This document shows positions 13,401 through 26,019 of a DNA stretch of 64,000 nt, piece after piece. The position numbers and the translations under genes were made by a program. The DNA comes from Callaeas wilsoni (taxonomy: Eukaryota > Chordata > Aves > Passeriformes > Callaeidae), in NCBI GenBank assembly GCA_013398955.1, contig VWPU01000923.1, positions 1 to 64,000 of the forward strand, read 5' to 3'. Each line of letters begins with the position of its first letter. Within the stretch, counting starts at the first letter, position 1. The notes beneath the pieces were generated by a model. It was not told the DNA's origin. It worked only from the letters and a program-made list of their open reading frames with translations, and did not search any database.

Positions 13401-16400
13401 CACGCAGGGCTCCAAAATGCTTCTATAATTATTCCATAAATGTCAACATTTGAAAACAATTTCCTAAGATAATTTTTTATCATTTATATAATTTTCCAAC
13501 TGAAACAAATGTTCATGGCCTTCATGTGTTTACTTGTATCATTATTCTAGAGACATGACACCCCTTTCCCTGAAAGAAAACTCTGTGCACAACTTCAGTG
13601 CAGCATCGCCGCAGTCCAGGGGTAGCATGTAACAGTGTCATCTGGACAGTGACCAGGATTAGGTGGAAGAAATCTTAAGGTCTTCCAACCTCAGATTGGT
13701 TAAAAGGGTGGCAGAGGGTCACAGACAGAAGGTTAACCAGGAGGTTGAAAACTGTGAATGCGGCGTAAGTTACCAGCCCCTCAGAAACTAAATATGTGTC
13801 AAGCTGCTGTTAAGGGTTGTCTGCCAGATGAAAAAGCCGTTCAGTGGATAACACAAGAAGGCAGCTCTCGGAAAGCTGCAGAAACCAGCAGCAGATTAAT
13901 CTGGGCAGTGAAAGCAGCTGTAGAAGTCAGGTAGTCACAAGGAGGAGCAGCAGCAGGCTGGCGAAGGTTTCTGGCCCGGTGTGCAGAAGGGAAGCTGCGG
14001 ATGTTATACAAAGATGTGCCGTTCTCATTTCCATGCATTTGCTTTGTACTCCTGTTTACTGCGCATCAAACACATTTCCATATCCAGGGATGAAATGGAA
14101 ATGATGGATGCAAAGGAGGTATTTTTGTTAATTGTTGTTGCTCTGAGTCATGCCTGACTGGAAACTGCTGGAGATGGGTGAGGAAAGACAGAACTATTAT
14201 TAGAGGTATAAATAACTGTCAAGAGCAACTTTTAAATCTGTCCGTTACCACATATTAACATCCAAAATTACCTGAAGAGAGGAGGGGCAGCAATACAAGG
14301 ACTCAGCCAATGCCCCGTCGTTGTTGACGTAGATGTTTGCAACTGCCTCTGAGTCATTGTCAATTTTTTTTCATTTCTACTCCCTTGGAGTTTCAACCAT
14401 TTTTGGTCACAACCCTATCAGTGCCTGCTGGATGTTGCAATGCCTGCTTCTTATGCTCAGAGTTGATATTATACAATTGATATATTGTGTTATATCTGCA
14501 CAGCACTTGTGAAATGTGTCCCCCTTTTTTCCCTGTAAAATGGAAAGCAATTCTTAATGTGCTCTCATACATGCAGTGTAGAGCCAAGATGAGATGAGCA
14601 TCCAGTCTGAGAAGAGAAAGCTGTGCCTGAAGTGCCCAAAGACTGCTTTTCATAGTGGAACTATCCTGCAGACCACGCAGGAGGATTTCTGGTGTTTCCT
14701 GCTCTTCAGGAGAAGAGGGATTTTAGAAATACCTGTCCATGAAGGGTTGTGTGATTCTTGGGTCCCCCATTGATGTGGGCTGTGTAAGTAACTGAAGGGG
14801 ACCCAAACAGCTGATGTGTGGTTTGGCCATGTGTGAGCAGCAGTCAGAAGACCAAAGCTCCGAATGATTCTGGAAATATCATCCTTCAAAGTATCATCTG
14901 ATGCCAACAGAAATCATGGCTTTCAGTGCAAGTGATAGTGAAAATACATCCAAGGCACTCCCTAGTTTAAATCCTTCCACCTGTAAAGCTTCTGCTGTGA
15001 AATAAGTCTTGAAACAGCTGTTTCCATTAGATAATAGTTCAGGAAATTACCCTGCAGCAGAACATAGTCCATAGTTTGGTCTCGTTTCCTTATTCTGGAA
15101 AATGTATTATAGGTCCAGTAGGTGGAAAATTCAGAGTGAGTAAGAATGAAGCATTCAGACCTGTTTCCCTTTGCTTTGCCTGCACTGGGGAACATGTCTG
15201 CATATTTAACAGTATGTGAGGAAATAAATATTTTTATGGTAAACCTAAGATTCATGGAGATGGTGAATCTTCAGTGGCAGGAAGTGGGTGATACCTGAAA
15301 AAGCAAAGTAATTGTCTTGGAGGTTGTTACAAATTTTGAGATTTTTCATTAAACTAGAGTTAGCTCTTGTATGAGATGACTCTCCCAAAACATTGGTTTG
15401 TTTACAGGGTAGCTTGTCTTCAGCAAGTTTGCTTCCTACTTACTTTCTTTATCCTTCTCTAGGCTGAAGAAAAAGTATTGAGATCAGATTTTTCTTAAGA
15501 AATCTTAGGGCTCATGATTTATTAATGTGTAGTTTGCAGTAAGATGAGTCATGCAAACTCACGAGCCTATTTTTGTACCAAACCATGTGTTAATTTTAGT
15601 CATGGATCTTCTGGTTATTCTAGCTGAGAGAAATCATAAGTATTTCAATTTTGCTTTGTGTTTATGATATCACCTTATAATTCAGGTGAGTTATTATTGA
15701 GTAAAACTCTCTCAGTCAAAAAAACTCTCAATCTGTGAAAGCCTCCTTGATGCATATTTAATTGCAGTCTCTTTCAGATTGCCATAAATAAGACATACAA
15801 ACTGAATTTAATTGCAAAAAGATGAACTGACAATATGAATTCTGTAGTTATTTTCTCTCTTTCAGATCAATATATCTTGGTGTCTCTTTTGTATTCTTGA
15901 CAGGTGAGGTTGAATAATGATAATCTTTACACCAACAAATGCTTTTGTACTACACGATTATAACTAATTTCAATCAAGAACTTGTCTAAAATTAAGTCAT
16001 ATGAATGGATTTTTTGGTCTCTTATTATCTTCACTCCAACCCACTTAATAATAGGGTTTTTCTTAAGTAGGTGGCTCATGCCAGTCTTTCACATGGTGTT
16101 ATTTTAACACTTGCACTATCCACATGAAATTGCTGATGCTTTTCTTCAGTTGTGACCAAGTGCTGTACTGATTATCATCCTGTGCATCTTGTGAGACGTG
16201 CATGTCTCAGTCCAGAAGAGAAGTGGCAGGATTATTTCAATCACTTTTCACACAGTTTCTGATATTGCTGGCGGTTAATACTTCAATGTGGAGGGGAGCA
16301 CACTTCAGTTAATTGGTTTCTATATAAAGTAACTATCACTGAACAGTTGGTAGGTCAAAGTAATTCTGTTTCTCTGATAACTGCTTATTTCCTTTCATAT

Positions 16401-16582
16401 CTCTCTCTCTCCCAGTTTAGCTTGTATTTTATTCATGGTATCTATGAAGATTTTACTATCTCAGAAGGAGTCACCTGAAGTGCCTACATTGCTCTGGAAA
16501 AAGTGAAGAGTGTGTTGCCAGTGTTGGGTAATAATTTTATTGGAGAATAAGTAGGAAAATCCACTGAAATCTTAAAACTATG

Positions 16583-16601
16583 TTTAATTATATGTTTCAG
16601 G
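16583..16601 (+). other. HS6ST3: Splice acceptor of HS6ST3 last coding exon
   Basis: A T-rich stretch ends in TTTCAG at 16595-16600. The next base opens an exon whose frame continues from before the first ATG at 16620: the 18 bases from 16602 encode N-F-Y-Y-I-T, as in HS6ST3, and the single base at 16601 completes a split codon, so the exon starts in phase 2. Confidence 0.93.
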
Positions 16602-17306
16602 AATTTCTATTACATCACCATGCTGAGGGATCCAGTGTCCCGGTACTTGAGTGAATGGAAACACGTCCAGAGGGGTGCAACATGGAAAACCTCCCTTCAT
16701 ATGTGCGATGGAAGAAGCCCAACACCAGACGAGCTGCCTACCTGTTATGAAGGAGACGACTGGTCTGGAGTCAGTTTACAGGAATTCATGGATTGTAGCT
16801 ACAACTTGGCCAGCAACCGCCAGGTGCGCATGCTGGCAGACCTCAGCCTGGTGGGGTGCTACAACCTGACTTTTATGAATGAGAGTGAGAGAAATACGAT
16901 TCTTCTCCAAAGCGCCAAGAACAATCTGAAAAACATGGCCTTCTTCGGGCTGACGGAATTTCAGAGGAAAACACAGTATCTCTTTGAGAGGACATTCAAC
17001 CTGAAATTTATTTCCCCATTCACCCAATTCAATGTTACGCGGGCCTCCAATGTGGATATCGGCAAGGATGTGCGGCAGCGCATAGAGGAGCTGAATTTCT
17101 TGGACATGCAGCTGTATGAATACGCAAAAGACCTGTTCCTGCAGCGCTTCCAGTACTCCAAGCAAGAGGAGCATCAGAAGAACCGGCTAAAGAGGCGAGA
17201 GGAGCGGCGACTGCTGCGGGAGCAGAGAGCTCACCAGTGGCCAAGGGAAGAGGCAGCAGAAGTAGCTGTTACTGAAGATTATAATAGTCAGGTTGCGAGG
17301 TGGTGA
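16601..17306 (+). CDS. HS6ST3: Heparan-sulfate 6-O-sulfotransferase 3, terminal coding exon (partial CDS)
   Basis: A Golgi type II membrane enzyme that transfers sulfate from PAPS to the 6-O position of glucosamine in heparan sulfate, which tunes FGF, Wnt and other ligand binding. This exon encodes the last 234 whole residues: N-F-Y-Y-I-T, then 228 residues from the ATG at 16620, ending at TGA 17304-17306. The ATG is internal and not the start. Visible features, counted from that Met, are the 3'-phosphosulfate-binding motif RDPVSRYLSEW (residues 3-13, with Arg3, Arg8 and Ser11), sequons at N82, N87 and N138, cysteines at 29, 42, 59 and 80, and a highly charged Lys/Arg/Glu helix near 170-210. 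The C-terminus TEDYNSQVARW matches the HS6ST3 paralogue rather than HS6ST1 or HS6ST2 as I recall them. The frame is intact. The N-terminal anchor and PAPS 5'-loop lie in exon 1, outside the window. Confidence 0.96.
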
Positions 17307-20300
17307 TGCTCCTCCATCTTGCCTAACCAGTGAGAGGATGAGATTGTTTGTGCAATGTGGCTACCTGGGAATTAGCCAAGGGAGACCGACTGCTTTGGTA
17401 GATGAGACCTCGTCTGACAGCGCCCCCTCCTTGTCTCAGTTTTTCTTGGTTTCTGCCAGTGAGAATGTATTTTTTTCTCAATAGGTATTGATTAGTGTTA
17501 TTAAATGGCAGTAGAATAAGATTCCTGTCAGAAAAGACTTCCTTCAAAGGCCTAAGCTATGAGGATGGGTTGAAGAGAGAGAGAGATTCTTTGCATTAAC
17601 AGATGTACTCTGTACAATCTGAGCTACTAGAACTTGTGCAGACATGAATGATAAATTGGGGAAAAATACCTGGCTTGGTTCCTTTGTGACATGAGAGCTG
17701 GTTTATTTCATACTGTTCATTGCAACTGTAGTGCATAACTTTCTAGTGAATGAAATGGAGAAGGTGCCCACATTGCCCTTCAAACTTCTACATGCTGTGT
17801 TTTGATTAAGGGAAGAATTTGATAAGGTGGATAAAAAAGACATAGAAACTGTTAGATTGGGGCATTTCTTGCTCTGTTCCAAAGGCCAGCAGTCAGAGAT
17901 CAATTGTAGGTGAGGTGGTGGAGGGGTTGACTTATTTCCCTGCAGATTCTGAGAGTACCAAGCCCAGCCAAGTAGGAACCATCTTTCTGAGTGTGTGTGG
18001 CAAAGGCAAGCTTTGAGAAATGAGGTCCACGTGGCAGCTGAGCACACATCACAGAGATTATCTGGCTGGGGGCAATGAAATCTGCCTTCATATTCACAAA
18101 AGGGGTCAAGCAAACTCCAGGGAAGAGGAAAAAGAGAGATGGAAAAGCTTAAATATTAGTGTGACATTTTCCAGATTTGCTGTAAAAGCCTAGAGATACA
18201 TTGTCTGTGAAGGTAGGCAGGTTTATGATATTGTCTGTTAAAATGCATTGATGCTGAGTGCATACAATTTAAATTGGTTTTCTCTCTAACTACAATAGTG
18301 GCTAGAAAAAAAATCAGCTTTCATTTTTATAGGATACATAATGGATATGTGGAAAGTCTTGGTATTTATTACTCTATATGAGGATTCTTTGTAAAATTAT
18401 TGTTTTCATGATGAGAGATCTGTATCTGTTTTTCTTCCTTGTCTAGAAAAAGATTCAATGGGTTCTTCCTCCACGTGTTACATTCTAGTGGCTAAACTGC
18501 ATCTGTTTATTCCAAGATTTTATGTTGTTCCATTTGTAAAGTGGAATTTTAAAAAGAGGGTCCTGTGCACCATAGATCTTCTGAGAAAGTTTTTTTCCTT
18601 CTTCTTCTGGCATAAATGTAAAGCATTAGGAGGAAATTTCTCTAAGTGCCTCAACGTGGCTGCTAAATCAAGATGCTGAAAGTATATTATTGCATGCATG
18701 AATGGCTTTTACCTTACAGATTTGCTAATTAGAAGTACTGGAGTACCTGGTGTGGATGCACATTTCTCGCTTGTTTTCAAAATTCAAGGTTTCTATCCAG
18801 TTGGCTGAAAAAATAATGTGTTACAGGAAAAAAAGAGACTCAATTTGAAAATTTGTCCCTTCATTTCCAAGTTGGATTTTTTTTTTGTGCATGCTGTATC
18901 TTTTTTTCTTCTGACAATGCTATTGCTACTTATCTATGCCGAATATCAAAATTACAATCTAACTATCCTGTTAAGAGTTAATGCATACAATAATACATTG
19001 AACATGAAATATCATAATAGTATTAAGAAGTGAAGAGGGCTACCAGGATGATGCCTCATTATCAGTGTAGTTCATTAACAATATGCTGCTTTACGTCTGA
19101 TCGTCAGTGTGTTACTTTGAGGTGAGTAGTGGTGGGTTTTGGTCTCTAATATCTCTTCCACTCGTGGATCATGTACATCTTCTCCCACCTCCGCATTCAG
19201 AAGGGAAAAGAAAGATTGTTTTTCTCCTGTCTGAGCATGGGATGTCTGCCTTAGACAGGAGTGAGGAGCTCTCTAGGCTCCTGGACGGGGCTGCTTGGAT
19301 CCCCATTGCCTGGAAGAGGTGCTCAGACACCTTGCTCACGTATGGACACCAACCTTCCAGGACTTAAATTGAAGTGTTTACAGTCGAGGACTGAAGCTCA
19401 CCCTGAGTGTTCTGGCTGCAGGACAGTGAGGCCATGAAGAGCTAAGGCTCACTGGCACTAATGCATCCCCTCTGGAGCCTAGGTAATTCACAGTGATCGA
19501 ACATCTTAGCTGCTGGCACCAGGGCTTTAGGCCTGGGCTGGCCCTGGCCCTGTGCAGGGAAGGAGCTTTCTGGTCAGTGACACAGGGATGATGGGAACTG
19601 CTGCATCTCCCCATTCCTGCGCGCATTGCCACATCTTGCTGGAGACCACACAGCGTGAGAGGGGAAGGATGCTTTTGGCACCTGATGCTCAGTCTCCAGG
19701 ATTTGCAGGTACAATTCTTGTTTCCAGGAGTACAGGGAGCTCGGGGTGCTGGGGAGACCCTGAAGGGCAGGGGAGAAGCCAGCCATGTGGAAGGAAAGAT
19801 GCAAGGCCAAATTCACTTTAAGGATCAAGGTAAGCAAGAAAGTAAGATAAATTCCAACTCAACTTTTGTTTTGTAGGGCATCCTTTCCTCTTCCTCCTAA
19901 ATGCAAAAATAAGTTACCCCTTCCTCACATATCTCTTTGCCCAGCAGGCCACCTCTCTGTGCTGCTCACAGCAATTGGGGCCTCGTTTTTCATTTAGAAA
20001 ATGCAGTGTTTTCTTTCCAAGGGAGAGGAGACAGTGCTCAGAAATACTTCCCTGGAGCCTCACCAGTGACTGTAAGTATCAGTTTCAGCTGTCTAAGCTC
20101 ACTAACTGTTCTCCAGACTGTTCCTTCTGCCTGATACAAAACAAAGCCTAATGAGAAAAATCGAAGCAGTTTTTAGGTGGCTTACATTAGCTTGAAGAGT
20201 TTGGCAACATCTTAATGTGATGACTGTAACCTTTTTCATCAGTCATTTCCCATGAGTCAAGATTAGGGTCTTGAAGAGCTGTTAATGTGCTGTGGCATCT

Positions 20301-22310
20301 ATGTTAACGGGATTTGCCTTAATGCTTGGGATTTAATTAAAATTGAAGTTGCTTTGTTTGATTTTTTTTTTTTCCCCTCTGGAGCCTGTGTAACAGCCCT
20401 GGTTGTGCAGGAGTAAGCGTGTTGCTTTTGCTGTTTTGTGGTTTTTTTGGGAGGGGTGGGCAGTCAACAGCTAAGACCTTGCCCAAGGCCCTGGCACTGA
20501 AGGACCTGGCACCTCCTTCCCTATCTCCAGCAGCAGATCCAGCAAACTCACTGCACCAACAATCCTGTTTTTCTTAGCAGAGTTTCCTTGCACATGACAA
20601 ATAAAGCAGTTTGGAATCACCTTCAGGCTCACTTCTAAGACAGAGGCCTGCAGCTTTTTCCTCTTGGGCACCGTGCCTGAAATAATGCAATGCAAAAGCG
20701 AAATAAAGGTCCTGCATCATATCTCTGTTATTCCAGGTTTTCATTGCTCTGACAGCATAAACTTCACCGTAATTACACTGGCCCATATAAGATCAGGGAG
20801 CAGCATGTTTCTTTGTAAAGCTTCATGAGCAACAATGCTATAGGATTTCTGTCCATCTTCCTGGCATTATTTTGTTGCTTAAACAAGGCAATTTGGCTTC
20901 CGCTACTGTGGTGCTGAAACAAATCTCATTCTTTTGTAATGGAGATGTACTTGCTAATCTCTCCCATCACATTCCCAGCACTGCCTTTTCCAGTTATAAT
21001 TCACTATAGGCTTGGATTGGACAGAGAAACATGCTGTGTCATTAGACTTGTTCCTGATAATTTGATGTCTAGTCCAAGCACTCACCTTATGGCCTTATGG
21101 CCTTATTAAGGAATGAAAATTTGTCCTCTCTTCCCCACTCATCAGTGCTGACAATAAAAACCTTTTTCAGCATCAAGAAAAAAAACCAAAAAACCACTCT
21201 TTCTGGTGTTGGATATTTTCCACTGCTGTTGTGTTAGTTGTAAGGCTGTCATAACCTTGCTAGGGATTCTGCCCAACATGCAGCAGTTATTTACTGTTCA
21301 CTAAAAACAGAAATACAGATCAAAAAAGTGATGGAAGTCAGATCCAGAGCCACACTTCATAGCTGTATCACAACCATTCAACCAAATGGCAGGTCACATC
21401 ACCTCTGTGTCTGGAGATGTTTCAGATTTCACATCCATGACTGAATCAGGAGGTTTCTTAAGTTGGTCTTCTCGTTAGCACGTGCTTCCTTCTGCCCTAG
21501 TGGGATCTTGTTTCCTGTTTCTTTTTTTAAAACATAACTCACTTTTTCTTTCCTCTGTTGCTGTTACGCTGATACATATGGAATTATTCTTTTTATTTTT
21601 GGTCTGGGATAAGGATTATCTTGTTTCCAGACTGGTGGGGAATACTATATACAAGATGAAAAATCACAATAAAGTCATTCAGCTGGAGTCAATGGCTGTA
21701 TCCTCCCTACGTGCGGCAAAAGCACACTCAGAAAAGGTACCCAGTTTTCACTGTAACACTTCTTTCAGTTTGGTTCCTGTAATACTTTCTTTGTCTACAT
21801 TTTGTGGAGGGAAATGGGTTCCATAGCCTGCAATGTCCTTGGCTTTCTTCTTGGCCATATCACTAGCTCTGTGATTTCAAATAAATGTTGGAAGAGAAGA
21901 AAAAAATAAAGAATTCCCATCAATTGCCATATTTAAGATGGAAGAATAAATTAATAGGCTGTAAATTACTTTATTCTTTAGGAAATTTCCTTCTGTTTAT
22001 GTGCAATAATGTTTGTGAACTCTGCTACTAAGAGATTGTATTGTGAGTACTCATATATACTTCCATTCCTATTTAAAAGATAGTTTGTAGACCTAGGGAT
22101 TTTCATTGACGTAAAGCACAATTTAATGAATTATTTAATGTGTTTAACCATTGTGATGTCAAAAGCAATTGTTTTCATATATTTATTTGTTGGTGATTTT
22201 CTGTAAAATGATGCTCATTAAGAGATCTGTTAAAAATGAAGTTTTGTTGAATATTGTTGGGTCCATGAATTACTTATGAGAACAAATAAACATTGATTGT
22301 GTTTTTGAAA
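17307..22310 (+). other. HS6ST3: Probable HS6ST3 3'UTR (long)
   Basis: About 5 kb after the stop codon with no coding exon and almost no recognisable repeat. AATAAA hexamers occur at 20600, 20702, 21153, 21668, 21880, 21905 and 22285. The last is followed by a GT-rich stretch, the usual arrangement for a functional poly(A) site, and an ATTTATTTG AU-rich motif lies at 22181-22189. A recognisable CR1 begins at about 22640. The true transcript end is inferred and could be at an earlier signal. A GA-rich run near 17575 and T-rich runs near 18875 and 20361 are the only low-complexity tracts noted. Confidence 0.5.
22285..22290 (+). terminator. HS6ST3: Candidate distal poly(A) signal
   Basis: AATAAA followed within 10-20 bases by TTGATTGTGTTTTTG, a GU-rich downstream element. 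It is the last of seven hexamers after the HS6ST3 stop before repeat-derived sequence starts. Confidence 0.4.
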
Positions 22311-22639
22311 CACTAAAGATTCCATCTTATCTACATAGCCATAAAAATGACTGAAAATGTTTCAAGTCATAGTAAAAATCTACTGTGAGTTTTTAACAGA
22401 TTGTACGTGGAGGAAAATCATATTGCTGTAACTTATTATTTAATTATGTTAGGGCCCAATACCAAATCTTTTGCTTCCAATTGGACTTCATTTCTGCTCC
22501 AACAGCACTGAGGAGCAGTGCAAACTGTCAGGATAATCTCCTGAGCTGCTGTGGGGAATAATGAGAAGCTGAAGTCTGTTGCTGCACTGTCAGCCTTGTA
22601 CTGCTGGTTTGCTCTTGAAGTCTACGTATATGAAAGCTG

Positions 22640-24105
22640 TGGGGTAGCCCTGTATGATCAGGAGTGTCCTGGCTTTCCAGAGTTTGTTGACGGTGGTGAA
22701 AAGGTCAAGTGTTTATGAGTAAGAATCATGGGAAAGGCCAACAAGGCCGATATCTTGGTGGGGATCTGTTACAAACCAGCCGACCAGGTTGAAGAGGCAG
22801 ATAAAATATTCCATAAGCAGCTGGGGGAAGACTCACAATTGTTAGCGTTTGCTCTTATGGGGGACTTGAACTTACCAGATGTCTGCTGGAAACACAGTAC
22901 AATGGAGAGGAAGCAGGTTCCTGGAGTGTGTGGAAGAGAACTTCCTGACGTAGCTGGTGAGTGGCCCAACCAGGGCCTCACTGGACCTCTTGTCTGTGAA
23001 CAGAGAAGGACTGGTGGATGATGTGATGGTTGGAGGCTGTCTTGGGCACAACGATCCTGAAATGATAGAGTTTTCAGTTCTTGAAGAAGTAAGGTGTGAG
23101 TCAACAGAACTGTTACCTTGGGTCAGGAGGGCAGACTTTGGCCCGTTTAGGAGCCTGGTTGACAAAGTCCCTTGGGAAACAGTCCTGAAAGGCGAAGGAG
23201 TCCAGGAAGGCTGGACATTCTTCAAGAAGGAAGTTGTAAAGGCACAGGAGCAGACTGTGCCCATGTACTGAAAGATGACCCAGCAGGGAAGAACCCCAGC
23301 CTGTCTGAACAGAGAGCTTTGACTGGAACTCAGGGTAGAGACCTTTAGAAAAAAAGGCAAGTGTCTCAGGAGGACTACAAGGACATTGTGAGGTTACATA
23401 GGGAGAAAATTAGAAGAGTGACAGCCCAGGTAGAAACTAATCGGGCTACTGCCATAAAATACAATAAAAATGTTTCTCTAAATACATCATCAGTAAAAGG
23501 AGGGCTAAGGAGAATCTCCATCCTTTATTACATGTGGGGGGAAACAGTGACAAAGGATGAGGAAAAGGCTGAGGTACTTAATGCTTTCTTTGCCTCAGTC
23601 TTCAATAGTAGGACCAGTTGTTCTCTGGATACCCCGCTGAGAGCTGAGAGACAGGGACTAGGAGATAAGGTAGCCCCCATAATCCAAGAGGAAATGGTCA
23701 GCAACCTGCTACACTCTCAGACACACAAAAGTCTATGGGGCTGGGTGGGATCCACCTGAGTGTACTGAGGGAGCTGGCAGAAGGACTCACTGAGCCACTT
23801 TCCATCATTTATCCGCAGTCCTGGCTAACCAGGGAGGTCCCAGGTGATTGGAGGTTGTCAGCTGTGACATCCATCTATAAGGAGGGCTGGAAGAAGGACC
23901 TACAGGCTTGGGTGCCTGACCTTGGTGCCAGGGAAGGTCGAGGAGCAGATCACCTCCAGCACTATTATACAGCATGTACGGGACCACCAAGGCATGAGGC
24001 CCAGCCAGCATGGGTTTGTGAAAGGCAGGTCCTGTCAGACCAACCTGATCTGCTTTTATGACAAGGTGACCCACACCATGGATGAGGAAAAGGCTGTGAG
24101 TTAAT
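22640..24105 (+). mobile_element. CR1 LINE ORF2 fragment, degenerate (endonuclease and N-terminal RT)
   Basis: Translation recovers a CR1 ORF2 in order, hopping between frames: endonuclease segments ADILVGICYKPADQ (22758 on), GDLNLPDVCW, a REGLVDDVMVGGCLGHND block and FRSLVDKVPWETVLKGEGVQ, then the linker EEKAEVLNAFFASVFNS, then reverse-transcriptase motifs WRLSAVTSIYKEG and RPSQHGFVKGRSC. At least four frame changes and in-frame stops break it. The endonuclease SDH motif reads N-D-P, so the catalytic His is lost. The copy stops just after the DEEKAV position, before the RT catalytic core, and no CR1 3' tail follows. LINEs normally lose the 5' end, so loss of the 3' end implies a later deletion or rearrangement. 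It is a dead fossil with no cellular function inferred. Confidence 0.93.
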
Positions 24106-26019
24106 AATTAGGGAAAATAATGTACAATTATACATATGCCTTGCAACAGGACTGTGTTAATGTATTGTAGCCCCTTTCAGTGCCACCAATGAAATCCCAA
24201 CTGCAAGTATCCATTTTCATGCCATTGGTATCACTTTGAGGATACAAAAGGGTTGGATCATTTGTAGTCTCCAGATTTCTCTCAACTGTGGTGGTAGTAT
24301 CTCACTGCTTGCTTGGTTCCTGATGTGAAACTAGCTTAGCTCCTGGGAGACAGATGTCAGCCTCCATAAACACACACTACTCTTTGAAACCAAACTCCCA
24401 GAAGCTGCTGGCTGAGTGCGCCCAAAGGCTGGATCCTGACAGGGAAGGCAAGATGGCATGGGGAGTTCATACTACTGGAGAGCAATACAGGCTGCTAAAC
24501 AGAATAATCCAGTGCTGCTTATGGTGCCCTGAAGTTGCCCATCTGACCTTCAGCTGCTGCTGCAGAAGGATACAATCTCAGAATAGATGCTTTGTCATAT
24601 ATATAAACCCTGTGCAGATGTCTCAGATACTTGCAGATCTCCAGTGTCTCTCCTTGAGAGTTATGATTAGGAACCCAAACTGCTCTCGCAGTGTTTGTAG
24701 CATTTGGGGGCATCACTTGAGACAAGTGATCTTCAAACTGAAAGTACATCATCTTTACCAGTTCTGAGCACAAAATTCTGTGTGCTGCAGGGTAGCGTGA
24801 GACATGGAGAGGGAAAATGAATGTTGCTGCGTTTCTGGGTCCTGCACTTTTGTGAAAGCAGTTATAAAGCAGGGGCAGCAAGATGATAAGTGAAATAAAT
24901 GTCTGTATTGCTGATAAATGCTACTATATAGCCAAAGGAGAAATTGATTTTGCCACCAGGAGACAGATAATTTTTTGCCACATACATGGTTACATTTCAA
25001 GAAGTACATCAGAATATTGTACTGTTATGTGCAGTTTATGTCATAGTTAAAAGGAAGAGTGAGACTCAGCTTTGCTGGACTGTATTATATATGACTGGAG
25101 AAAGGCTGGGATTTTTCAGATTTCACTCACATTTATTTCTATTTTACCTCTAGATGCTATCCAAGCTGTGACACCTTTCAACTTTTCCTAAGAAATTTGT
25201 GAGTATGCCCCTCATATTCTGAATAAAATTCAGAACATGAGCAACTGAGATTAAGTAATATGGAGGTAAGTCAATGACCTATAAATCTCACCATCCTGTA
25301 AAAGCGCGGAGTGATGTAAACGGGTAGTGGTGAGAAGACATAAGGGCTGCCCTTCTCAGATGACGAACCTACTGCAGGAATTTTTCCACTGGGTAAGCAG
25401 CTCACCATTTCACTGTGACACACATTGAATGGGACTCCTTTCACATAAGTAGGGGTCAGCTGGCAGCCAATGTCCTCAGGCAACCCCTGGAGACCTCCTT
25501 ATGGGTGATGGAGGCAAATGCACTTTCAGGGCATGAGCATCTGGCCTGCTTTGGATATTTATGATGGTTAAGAAGAGTCTCATCCCAGAAATGTCTTTCC
25601 CCTCTCTGTTCATAAACAGGGGGAAACAATCCCCAAATATACTTTCGAGAAGGTGGAGCCTCAACTGTGCCAGAGAATAAGGGGGCAGCATTTTGCTTTT
25701 GAAAAGACTGTGCTTGAAATGGAATTAAGGCTTCCAAGTGGATAGGTCTAGAAACATTTGAAGATGCAACAAAGATCAGAGGGGGAGATTTAAGGACTGA
25801 GAGAAGATCTGGGGACCCTCTGTACAAAGGTGACAATAAAAGTCACCGTAATGAGTGAGGTAGCAAAGAAATAGGAAATGGGGGGGGGGGAGGGTCTTGT
25901 GAGCATCAGAGACCCAAAGAGACACCCACTGCAAAGAGCAAGTGTAGATGTGAAGATCTTCTGAAAAATCTGCTTAGCTATGCCTTCCTCTGGAGGAATC
26001 CTTTCTCTTACACATCCTT
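24106..26019. other. Intergenic, no gene seen
   Basis: The sequence loses CR1 similarity at about 24105. No exon, RNA gene or clear repeat family is visible, and the short open frames are overlapping and unrecognisable. An 11-base guanine run lies at 25880-25890. Confidence 0.6.
25880..25890. repeat. Poly-G homopolymer
   Basis: Eleven consecutive G followed by A and GGG. Homopolymers of this kind are prone to sequencing error. Confidence 0.85.

Larger units (their letters stand above)
1..16600 (+). other. HS6ST3: HS6ST3 last intron (3' part)
   Basis: This stretch ends at a splice acceptor directly before a recognisable HS6ST3 coding exon, so it is read as the 3' part of that gene's last intron. 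HS6ST genes of this type have a first coding exon followed by a long intron, and the first exon is not in this window. The sequence is AT-rich and carries no convincing exon: all open frames here are short, overlapping and of no recognisable family. It holds two reverse-strand CR1 fragments (6948-7050 and 8431-8778), short CA/TG and AT microsatellites and several AT-rich homeobox-like blocks. The remaining stretches show nothing else I can support. Confidence 0.85.

Noticed and set aside
16776..17174. 132-codon frame antisense to HS6ST3
   Set aside because: It is a shadow of the conserved coding exon on the opposite strand.
22769..23360. - strand frames of 111 and 162 codons
   Set aside because: They are antisense reading of the decayed CR1 ORF2.
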